Shown piece by piece: positions 37,986 through 48,690 of a stretch of 64,000 nt of DNA (its first letter is position 1; each line of letters opens with the position of its first letter). The DNA comes from Protonemura montana (taxonomy: Eukaryota; Arthropoda; Insecta; Plecoptera; Nemouridae), in the NCBI GenBank assembly GCA_947568835.1, contig OX387602.1, positions 28,170,633 to 28,234,632 of the forward strand, written 5' to 3'. The notes below the pieces were generated by a model. That model saw only the letters and a program-made list of their open reading frames with translations. It was not told where the DNA came from and searched no databases. The translations under genes and the position numbers were made by a program.

Positions 37986-40529
37986 GCGCTCTGTTACTTA
38001 GAATCTTTACCTTTCAAAAACGCTTTGGAAAAATAGCCTATTAGAAATAAAAACGACCCATATCAGAGACTGGTATCCACTAAATTCCTCCGTCTATCTC
38101 CAGATTCATAACAATCTGAACATGAAGGAACCTCATGTCTCTCGGGCACTAAACAAAAAGCTTGTTGGTTTCGAGCAACGCAAGCGAAAGAATCCTCTTG
38201 CCGTGTGCCATATTCCCGAGCGCCCTGCCAGGTCCCCGACGACAGGTCTCCCTGTATGGCACATATTAGAGGCGCCTGTCAGACACAGTGCTGGTTGTCT
38301 GCGACCTGGCCCCACCGATGTCAGCTCGCAGAGACAAACCCTTTGTTGGCTTTGATTTGGTCTCGTCTTCCTTCCTCTTTCAGCGTGGAACGGATTTAAT
38401 TGGGTCGAGCCGTTTGAGTAGTTAGACAAGCGCAATTTGTTCAGATATTTTAAGCCGCTCATAATAGTGAGGGAATATAAGTCCAACTATTTTCTTGTGG
38501 AGACACAAAATCCCTGTCAGAGATACCGAGACGTTTGCTGATTGGTTTGATCAAAACTCACAGAAAAATGATCGTACTTTCAAATAAATCAATCAATGGC
38601 GAATGTTTCTCACTCAAATTGGAAGCTATTAAAAATGTTTTCTTATACTAGATAAACACAGAACCTCTTTGATTTCTTAACACCAACATCTGCATTATCT
38701 TTCTAACAAACCCTTCCTGTCACTCAAATATAAGTTAGTCAACCTGCAAATAAATGAAAAAGTTTCATTTATTAGCAAAGCTACACGAAGCTTGGCGTGC
38801 TTGCTTAATTGAAGAAAAAAATCTTGGTAATTATTTCATCCATTACCTCAAAACACATTGCTAAATATAGTGCCAGCATGACTAATTGCAACCAATGTAG
38901 ATCAAAATAAAAGTTAAAACTAACTGGCAGGTTAATTTCTATTAATCATTTTGTCGATTCTCGGGGGTCACTAATCGTTTGCTTGAACGTGTAAATGAAA
39001 TTCGAAATCAGCTTTCCAGCAACAGTTCCGCTGTTTCTCGCTCAGCGGAGACAGACGATGGAACATTACCATTCGCGCCAATTATTATATAGATTTTATT
39101 ATCGGCCATATCTATAACGATCGAGATAATTGCGTAATTACGCCGGCGTCCGCGGCTCCGCAATGCGTGCCGAGATGAGCGCCGTGAGTTACGCACTTCG
39201 TTTTAATGATACACGCAGCTTGACGCACAAGGCGCTGATGAGAGCCGTTTTCGCGCGCAAAACATCCGAGCGTCGTCGAAGAAAAACACGGTCGAGCGGA
39301 CGTCCGCTCGCGTTGGCACGGCCGGGGTGATTAGGCCGATCTGGGCCAGGCTTCCCTGATCGCTCGAATTAACGGCGACTTAATGGCGTATCGTTTTATT
39401 AGTGGAGCCATCCCGGGCGGCCATTTGTTTTGTCAGGCACATGTCGGGAAGTCACCGTGAGTAAAATTAAAACACGTTGAACGGGGTGGTATTGATGGCG
39501 GGTAGGTGCAAAGTAAGGTAACATTCTGTAGGTGTAGAATTCCATTCTCTGCCACCAGAGTTGAAAATGCTAAAATCCCACGCGCTGCCACCAAAGTAGG
39601 AAATAAAACTTACCACTCGCTGCCAGTAACGAAGAAAGTTAAAAAATACCACGCGACTAAAAATGTACCTCTCCGAATATGCAAACTAGCTACCACACAA
39701 TCCACTTAATTCACAAACTGCTAGAAGCTAATTTCTATCTTAGTTAGCTGACCTCATCAAGAGACAAACTCCACCCGTTGACCCAGCTAATTTCTCCGGA
39801 TGTGATCCTAGATCTTCGATTTTTCTGATTAAACCCAGTTAGACCAATTTTACCTACCATTACACAATACATTGCTGTCAGAGATTTGCAGTAATTGTGT
39901 CCATGTCCAACCGAAATCACCAGAAGGTAACGAGACTTCAGGTAAACTGAATTGCGAGGTATTTCTACGCACACACACGTCGCTACCTCACATGTACTGT
40001 CCACTAAAACTGTGGTAAGCCACTGATCAGTTTCAGTTATCAGGTTCCTTCTCGATGAATTACCTATACAAGTCTGAAAGATGATCATAACATGAATTGT
40101 TATTACAACCATTTCCCCTGGCTCGTACACGAGCACCTTGTGTATGTTTGTACTTGAATTGTTGATCGTTCAGAAGGTATGCGAACTCTGTTCAAACTTC
40201 AGATTCAAATATTGTATCGCTTCGAACAGAGAGACAGAATTTCTACGCTGATATCCACATGGAAAAGAGTGCGATGCACGACGGCAGGCATTTTCGCTCA
40301 CCGCGGCCAACTCCCAACCTCCGGGCAAGTTTGCCAGGTAATTACACGGTTCAGATTCCCGAACGCAAAGAGTTGGGCTAAGTCAACATCGCATGCATCA
40401 GACTTGGCATGCGGGAACCAGGGTGGCAGGGGTCCGAAGTTCCTCTCTCTGACACTTAACACCGGAAAAGTTTCCCTGCGCAAGGCCGCCATCGCTTGTT
40501 GTGGCGTCGACCATAGCAGAGAGTGTCCG

Positions 40530-40775
40530 ATCGCTGGTGAGAGGCTGAGGATGATGATGAACCTTAACGAGCTCGAAGGGCGACGGGAAAACGCAATGCC
40601 GCTACTAAGCATTCTCCCATCGGAAGAGCACCAAGGGGACCACAGGGTTACTTTCTTCCTTACGAAGGGAAATGCAGCTCGACCAAAAAGATTCTTCCGC
40701 AAATCCGTATTATCAAGAGATTGATAATCAAGGTGAGTGCCGTTGGTTGCTGGGTCAATAAACAGCACTTCTTGA
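40530..40775 (-). mobile_element. 5S-derived SINE body, degraded antisense copy without head
   Basis: Read on the minus strand, this stretch matches the body and tail of the copy at 6467-6902. It shares the block around GGTCCCCTTGGTGCTCTTC, the CAACCTCTCGACAGCATGG region in diverged form, and a GATGATGATGAACCT-like tail. The 5S head is absent, so the copy is 5' truncated or too diverged to see. It is more decayed than the other copies. The apparent open frame at 40179-40724 overlaps it and is not credited as a gene. Confidence 0.7.
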
Positions 40776-41555
40776 AGATAAATTAAAACACATTTTAAAC
40801 TTTAACTTCAGGCAGTTCCACAATGAACTTTGAAATTAAATTTGGCTGCACCCATGTTGCCAATGAGCCTGGTTCTCCCATGCCCCAAAACAATCGGCCG
40901 CTCCTTGGTTGTTGTGCGTCTCTCTTGGCAAGCTCCTAGGATTTATCGGCGTCACGCGAAGGATGGCAGTGCTGCACGAGATGCCCCGCCGGCCAAAAGT
41001 TCGCCGAGCGCGATGATGAAGTGCCCGCGTTTGCGCAGTTTTATACTTAGAACGCCGTACTCGGATTTTGGGTGCGAAAAGTGCGCGAATTACTTTGCGT
41101 AATTGAAGTTTCAAAACCACGAGCAACGCTTGTTTTATTAAACCGCGCGTGGTGATAAACAGCGTCGCCAACTTAAGCTACGTCGCTCGACCTTGGTGAC
41201 AAGACAGAATTTTGGACCACTAAATAAGCCAAAAGATATTTATCATCCAGAGAAAACTACTTTAATTTTGTTGTAAATTATGAGAAAAATTCACAATTTT
41301 AGTTTTCATTGTGGTTAGTTAACAAGTAGGGGCGATACATAGCATGAAAGTGATAAAATCCTGCTGGCTTACAGTAATCTATTTTGAATGGCATTATGGT
41401 CTAGCGACCATGACTCATACACTACAAATGTACTTTGCAATCATCTCAGACGGCTAGAGGAATAATTTGTTAGGACTTTCGCCAAGTCCGTCTTAGCTCC
41501 TTCCGTCAAGCGACTGTCATGGCGGCCAGACCGTCTCGGCGACAACAGTGATGTT

Positions 41556-41576
41556 GGGGGGGGGGGGGGGGGGGGG
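41556..41576. repeat. Poly(G) run, 21 nt
   Basis: Uninterrupted G run preceded by CAGTGATGTT, in intron 2 of the Dok-7-like gene. Confidence 0.9.
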
Positions 41577-42152
41577 CGTTACACTTGTTTACTCGCCGAG
41601 ACAAGACAAGGGGGGCTGCATCGCCTTCGGCCCTTGGGACACCCGCGAGTAATGGAAACACTTCCTCGACTTCCGGCTGTCCAGACAGCATGATGGACCA
41701 TCAGCTGTTGCACACCGCGTACATTCAATCATCACGCGACACGCGTGCGCAAAGGTTCCCCACCCTAGCGGAAAAACCCGCTAACTTGCTTAAAGTGCGG
41801 GCGACCAGCGGAACTTTTTATTGCCCGTTTTTTATTTGGAAAGTTTCGATGAAGTCGTTTGGCGATGGGGAGACAGTGAATTGGTCGGAGACGGTCTAGA
41901 ACGCAAGCATGACTCACTCGGAAAATCTACACGTGTATGATGCAAGCTCAGGCTGGGTCGGAGCTGTGCCCATTGCATGTTAGAAAATATAATTGTATTT
42001 CCCTGGTGATATCGATCTTCCGAAAGAATTGGCACCTTAGATGTGTGTAGCCTTCACCTGTGACCTCATCCTTACGGATCAGAATCCCATAACACGTTTT
42101 CCCTCAGATTCTGAAGTTGACATATGCCCTAGAAAGGTTTTTGTGTTATTGT

Positions 42153-43395
42153 CAGGGACCCGAACCGGAACCGAAACCGGAACCGGAACCCGAAAAAACC
42201 CGTATTTTCTTGGAACCGAAACCGGAACCAGAACCGTTATTATTAATTTCCAAGAACCGGAACCGGAACCGGAACCCTTATTAAATCATGGGTTCTTTTC
42301 GGTTCCTTAAAGGTTCCATAAAGGTTCCGAAGTTATATTGAGATTTCAGAAATTCCTATTAAAATTATTTGCTTATTATGTTAACAACTTTTTTGTTTTT
42401 AATTTTTCCACACGAAAAAAAAATGTTTCACTGGTTTGTTCTGAAAACATCCATTGACTCTTTTTGTATCCACGATTGTGTTTGGGGAAAACACAAGGCA
42501 TTTTAAACAACATATACGTCTTACGTATCTATAGCAACATTTTTAGGTACTATAATATTTACATTTACACTACAATTTTTCATTGTCTCTACCTTATACA
42601 ATAAAAATCTTTACAGTAGAAAAACATTTTTCAAGTAGAAAATTCTTGAGCACAATTTTGAATTTCTTGTCCTTTTTGATTTGAAGATCCGCCGGCAATG
42701 CCCTATAAAGCTCACAACCCGCATAGGTGGGCCCCCTTTTATAATTTTGAAAAGCTGGTTTATCCAGTTTATAGTTAATTTTATGTCTAGTGTTAAATAA
42801 CCATTTGCCTGTCCCCATCAGAGTGTAACCTTAAATCCATTTCTCGACATTTTTTACTTGAAAGCCTCAAACAAACTAACCCCTTGTCGTGCATGCTTTG
42901 TCTTATAGAGATGGACTAGCCTGCCTTTTTTACTCCGTACATAGTAGTACTCTGTAACTCTACTGGTGCAGAGAAATTGAATCAAAAAAATTATTACGAC
43001 TTCGTTACACCCCTATCTTTTATGCAACTGGCTTGGTGTGCTTTAAGTCCCAATGTGAGGAAAAAGACCTGTCCCTGGCAGATGGAAAAACAAAACTAAG
43101 TGTCACTAAAAACCACTAAAACTTGAACCTGTACAACAGCAAAATTTTAAAAATTAACGCTTTATTTATCAAGTGGAACCGGAACCTTTTTTAACTTAAT
43201 GCCGGAATCAGAACCCTTATTTGAGAAAATTAGGAACCGGAACCGGAACCGGAACCCCTCTTCACAATATGGAACCGGAACCGAAACCGGAACCTTTAAA
43301 AACGTAAAACCGGAACCAGAACCAGAACCCTAATTAGAAAAAATTAGGAACCGGAACCGGAACCAGAACCTTTAATCATTTCGGTTCGGGTCCCT
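42153..43395. mobile_element. Non-autonomous hAT transposon with hexamer-array ends
   Basis: The element is bounded by perfect 15-bp terminal inverted repeats CAGGGACCCGAACCG (42153-42167 and 43381-43395) and a perfect 8-bp target duplication GTTATTGT (42145-42152 and 43396-43403), the mark of the hAT superfamily. Both subterminal regions are packed with GGAACC/AACCGG-type hexamers, about 42163-42330 on the left and 43160-43372 on the right. No hAT transposase frame is present, so it must be moved in trans. The hexamer arrays produce spurious GTGTET- or EPEP-type open frames. The middle holds a piece of a LINE on the minus strand. It is in intron 2 of the Dok-7-like gene. Confidence 0.9.
42594..42960 (-). 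pseudogene. LINE reverse-transcriptase C-terminal fragment nested in the hAT element
   Basis: The minus-strand frame at 42594-42818 reads FNTRHKINYKLDKP, then GCELYRALPADLQ, then KFKIVLKNFLLEKCFSTVKI. This is the typical end of a non-LTR retrotransposon ORF2: NTR-K, then G-KLYN-LP, then FK--LK-FLL---FYSV. Weaker similarity continues upstream to about 42960 across a stop. Only the last 70-100 residues are present, with no catalytic motifs, so it is dead. The clade is not resolved. Confidence 0.6.
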
Positions 43396-45390
43396 GGTTA
43401 TTGTAAAGAACCTTTCTGGATGTTTCCTCTTGTGCTACTCCATCGGAAGAATCATTTTATTTCTGCTATATTAGGTTAAACTATATAAAAAACAATCCGA
43501 CCCAAAATGTTCTTGACGAAGTCGATACATTTTGCTAGTCTTGAAATATTACGGTGATATCGAGTCAGCAAATAGCTACGCCCTTGAACGAAGAGTCAAT
43601 TGTGTGCGATACGAGCGCAGTAAGCGGAGGCGTCCTGCACCAGACGTGGCTCAGTTAATCTTCGCGTCGACCGCAGCGCTGTCGCGGTAGGCCGCGGAAG
43701 CGAAACGTAACGGTTATTCTGGCCTCGCAGCTTTATCAGCTGGCCGTGATTCGCGCTGCGAGCTTTCCGGCATTTCCCACGGGGCTCTGACCGGCCGGCT
43801 AATGCCGCCTGTTTTTGTTTCTTGTCCACTTTTGTTCGATGCCAGTTGCTGTTCGAGATTAACAAGAGTGGATTTTAATTCCAGATATAAATATAATACG
43901 CGAAGCAAACGAAAAATAGTGCGCTCGCAAATTATATAGCACATGGTTCAATTAAACAACAGAGAAATGAAAACACTCGCTCCGTGCAATTAAACTAAAG
44001 TACTACTCCGAGCATAAAACGTATATAAATAAACAAACTGACAAACAAACAAGAGTTTAACTTTCAGGTTGTGTTTATAAAGCTCTAGTTAAATACCTTT
44101 TTCAGAGTCAGAATATGTTATCCAGATAAACAAATCATTAAAGTAGTAATCACGGCGCCTCCACTGTAAAGCCTTACGCACCTCGATTACTTTAAGCGGA
44201 TTTTCGAGGCACCACCCAACACAATTACGCAGAGACGTGTGGAAAACACATTCAAACTGGTTTTTCCACGCAAATCCTACGCACTCGTGTGTTTCTCAAA
44301 GAACCGCTTCGGTTTGGCTTACCACCGAGAGGAGCGCTGTGCAGTGAATTTTGTCGTATTTCGCAGCGGTGTGTCTGCAGATGACAACGCGAACGCTCTT
44401 TGCGGCTGAGGAACGGCCGGCTGCGATTTATGTGCCATGTTCGCCTGTGTCAACACAAGGGATGCAGTTGGCTGGCAGTGCCAGCCGTTCCTTGTCGGTC
44501 CAGACTGCCAGGTCGGTCTGCTATAGGAACACCATACATGCTTCACAGATATAGGAAAACCAATGGGATCTTCTGGGTGCAAAAACTACGCAGAGGTTCG
44601 AAACGACTGAAATAAAATATAAAAAAATATAATTTAACTTATTGATTTATTCGGAAGAGAAATTAAGGAAATCCAAATGTTCATCAGTAAATTGATGATA
44701 CTAGTTCTGCACTGCCGGGTTCCTGGTCATTGGGCCTGTCCTTTGACTGGCGTGAGTCTTGCTACACTTACATTAACTTTTCACCACAGCCACAGTGTTT
44801 TTACTCATTTAGTTTATTGATTCGATGTTCGGTTATCGGAACAAACTAAAGTTTTAAGATTTTCTTAAAGTAAAGTAAACCTTTTGTCAGTCATCATATG
44901 TGAGATCTGCACTGTACTCGAGTTTAATGTTAAAACTGTTTCAAGCCACAGATGGGTGGCGCCACGAAGCAGAGTGAGCCATCGCCTTAAAACAGATGAA
45001 AAAGCGGAAGAAAGGACAATAACCCTGCGAGCGTCGTCCGCACATACTGCGTAGATTCGCAGAGTGCGTTAGTCCAACCACCAGAGTGCGTTGGTCGAAC
45101 CAGAGTGCGGGTTATCGCTCTAGTCGCGGCTGGAAGCCGACGCCGATGCAAATGCGTGCGTTCTGGAGACAGGCGCCACGACGCCGCGAGAACGGCGTCG
45201 GTGTTGATCGACGTCGCCGCGGGAGAATCGGACGGCGTCGTTTTTGTGACGATGCTCATGTGGCGAGACTGCCAGTGGGGGAGTGCTATGTATCCATCTC
45301 TCCATATTTTGCAAACATACAGCCGTTTATCGGAAGGTTTACTCGCAGCCAGTGACAGCGCTAGCTATCACTGGCTAGCGACACTCGCTA

Positions 45391-45785
45391 GCTAGTGTCG
45401 GGTTTGGAGTGTCGGAAAAACCAGTTCTAGTGAGATCACTGAAGTTAAGCAACACTGCGCTGGATCAGGTACTGAATGGGTGACCATCATACACATGACC
45501 AATTCTGTTTAAGAGAGACGTTGTAGGGATGAAAGTGATCACAGCAACTTCACTTACCTTGTTTATCAACCTCTTGACAGCATGGATTTGTGGAACAATC
45601 CTGTTGTTCACGTTGTAACGTCCTTCGGAAGTGCGTTAAGCCACTTGGTGCTCTTCGACAGGAATAAGCTACGGGCCGGCACCGTTTTTCTTTTACCTTC
45701 TAGACTAGGTTCGGGTTACAATCATCCTCGACATCACCCACTCATTCACCACTGCCACATGGCCCATTGTTAAAACAGTGCGTCG
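45391..45785 (+). mobile_element. 5S-derived SINE, near full-length copy
   Basis: The head (GATCACTGAAGTTAAGCAAC, then GAATGGGTGACC) matches 5S rRNA and the copy at 6467. The body (TTATCAACCTCTTGACAGC, CGTCCTTCGGAAGTGCGTTA) and tail (CACTCATTCACC, AACAGTGCGTCG) follow in the same order. Short deletions are seen in the central block. No convincing TSD was found. The left boundary abuts a cluster of short GCTAGC hairpins (45330-45400). Confidence 0.82.
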
Positions 45786-46914
45786 TTACGCTCCAGTAAT
45801 TAAACTCAGCACAGCCATGTTCACCTTTGCCACGTTCGCCTTTATTATCGCTACTCTTTCGTTTACGAATAACCATATGGTCGAAAGATCGTCCCATGGC
45901 TGCGTTTTGTGGAAAACACTTTTCTGCGAGTCCGTGGTTTAGGCCATGGGCGCCCTGCCACGAAAGCAGGGTGCCGCTCGCCACTACTGGATGGATGGAC
46001 GATTCCCTGTGTCGTTCCCTAGCCTCTAAGGCTGTCGGCCACGTAAGGGCTCGCCAAACTTGGCCACTGTGGGTTAACAATGATGGATGATAATGGAATA
46101 TGTTCCTCGTGTCTCTTCACTTATTTACTAGATGTGTCGTACGGCTGCCTGTCGACCAATTTACTTTCATTTTACTAGTTACGGCGTTTCCGTCGCGACA
46201 CATCCACCCTGTCTTATTAGTTTTATTTCTGGTATGTAAAAATCTTGCGAAAGGGAAATAAGATTTCGGTTTAGAGGGACCTAAGACGAAGAGTGGGGTG
46301 TGATAATGTGAAAACGAATAGGTGAGGGGAAGAGGGAATGTGATGAAGAAATAAAGGAGGGTGTTTGGCGCGGTCCTTGTGTGTAGATTGTGGATGAACA
46401 TGACAGATAGCAGGGGGACGTGGAGTCGACGGTGAAAGATATGCGGTCCATTTGACTAGGAATCGTGGAAGATGAGGGATGTGCATTTCTTGACTGTAGA
46501 CGGTGCAGTAAGCGTACACGCATGTCTTACGTGCGATCGATCCGTTTTTAAGTCGCACGCTACGTTTGCCCTAAAAGAAGCAATTTTGCCCGACTTTTAC
46601 GCCTAGGTCTGAAGCAGAAACGTATATAAATCGATGCTATTTTCATGAAAAACACGTCTATCAACATCGAGATGACATATATTTTGATCTATTATCAATT
46701 ACAGCAATCTTGACTGATTGCCCTCTGCTTTTCTGTAGTAGAAAATAAGCCCTTTGTAGAAAAAAAATCCTCACAAAAATATTGCGTTGATCGAGTATAA
46801 AACATGGTCCCATGTATATAAATACGATCTTATCTCGGGCGGGAAACCAGCAAACTCAGAACGCAGAAGTAAAGCTTTGTTGTCCTGAGATAAATATGAT
46901 ATCGGCAGTCAGGC

Positions 46915-46932
46915 GGGGGGGGGGGGGGGGGG
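46915..46932. repeat. Poly(G) run, 18 nt
   Basis: Uninterrupted G run followed by CGGGCCCC, in intron 2 of the Dok-7-like gene. Confidence 0.9.
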
Positions 46933-47787
46933 CGGGCCCCTCCCTTGTGCCGCCCAACGCTACGTCGGAACGCAACTCATTTTCCGCTGAAACCTTGCCA
47001 CCAACTCTGCCCCCGCTCGGCGAGGGAGACTTTGCTTCCATTCGCTCTTAGCATTTAATTTGATTGATTGCGCAGTTTGCGCTTTAAAGACGTACAAACA
47101 ATGAGTATATAGTGCTCGATGTTTCCAGTTTCTTGCTCTTCATTTCTCGATCATTTATACATAAATTGTTGGGAATTTTGTCGCTCGCAGCTATGAAACC
47201 TTTACTTGGTCATGCAGAATAAACGCAGCGTCTGTAAGTATGGTTCAATATGGTGTTCTATGGCTGTTGATCGTCTCTGCGACACAAAACACGTCTGAAT
47301 GTATCATCGTTTTCTCCTAGCAAATTCGATGTCGCTCATCTCTGGTACTTTGATTTGATAAAATGATTACATCACGTTGGATTTCGCAAGGCTCCTGTTT
47401 CCAACGAAGATCTAAATCACCATCATTTGCATTTAGGCATGCAGAAACTCATCCTCGGGGATGAGCACACACACGCACACACAGAGAAACACACGAATAC
47501 TAGTACAGGGCGACTAGATTTGAGTTTAAAACAAAAATCGCGTGATTTCCTGTAGAAAAAGGACAAAAAAGTGAAACTTTTTTTCGTCACCAATCAACGG
47601 TTCAGAGTTATTCTCAATTGTTTCAATCAGCTCAATCAGTATCGACTGTGAAAAGACTGGCAGCATGGAAATGCCAGTGAGTTTTTTTCCCCGGCGAGCG
47701 TTTTTCCCGAAATTGGCTCTCAGATCGATGGCCGCACGCTCTGGCAGGCCGAGTCGAGCGGCAACTTTCCTCTAGCAGCTTATTTCA

Positions 47788-48690
47788 CGGCACTGTAATT
47801 TAGGGGTGCTACGGGGGACGGAGGGATGGTCGCGCGGCACGGTACCAAGTTAAAGTGGTGCAAAACATGGGTTTCAGACCAGCATTTACTCGGTGGTCGT
47901 TGCCAAGATTTGATTCAGGGCACGGGGGGGGCGTCGTAATATACTTCACCGAAACACTTTTCCTAATACCGCGACTCTGAGATTCGACCCGGTAATTGTA
48001 GACGGACGCTCTTCGTCACGGCCGACGCCGATCGGCGCTTTTAAGGGATGCCGTTTTGACGTTCGCGTCGTCTACTTTGGGCTTCGGGCCCCGGGCAGTA
48101 GCCAGCCACGTCCAAAACGAGTCCCGAGTATGCGTAATGTTGTTTCGTAAATCAATTTCACGACATTCCGGTGCATTAAAGTGGTTACCGATGTTTGCAA
48201 TATCACGTAACTTGATTATGCATGCATATCTGGTAAGCATATTATGTTCATGGAGTAATTTAGCGTTTAGTTTGTTGATTCAAAAAAAAAGTAAAAAGGC
48301 ACTTTAATTTTAATTTTGGGGTGCTATGAGGGACGGAAGAATGGTCGCGCGGCACGGTACCAAGTTAAAGAGGCGTAAAACAAGGACCAGAATGTACCCC
48401 TTGGTCGTTGCCAAGATTTCGTTCTCCCCGCGACTGTGAGATTCTATCCGCTTATTGCAGGTGGACTCTCAGGCGTCACGGCATTTCAGGGACGCCGTTT
48501 TGACGTCCACGTCTTACTCCTTTGGGCATCCGTTTATAGGTTGGCGACGTTAGTGGCAGTAGCCAGCCACATCCGAGACGAGTTCCGAGTATATTTAATG
48601 TTGTTTTGTAAATCCATTTACCACAATTTCGGTATTAATGTGACTAGCGATATTCGACATATATACTAACGAGGTTATACTTGCTAATCG
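47788..48690. repeat. Diverged tandem duplication, two copies of about 0.4-0.5 kb
   Basis: Copy 1 (about 47788-48297) and copy 2 (about 48298-48690) share, in the same order, GGTCGCGCGGCACGGTACCA, TTGGTCGTTGCCAAGATTT-like text, ACGCCGTTTTGACGT-like text, GCAGTAGCCAGCCAC and AATGTTGTTT-GTAAATC. Identity looks like 75-80 percent by eye, with several indels. Copy 2 starts directly where copy 1 ends, which indicates an old head-to-tail duplication. No conserved reading frame spans both copies. It lies in intron 2 of the Dok-7-like gene. Confidence 0.8.

Noticed and set aside
40179-40768. 181-codon plus frame and 156-codon minus frame
   Set aside because: Both overlap a degraded antisense 5S-SINE copy. 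No protein family was recognised.
42041-42310. Frame with GTGTET and EPEPEP repeats as a repeat protein
   Set aside because: It is the GGAACC hexamer array of the hAT left end.
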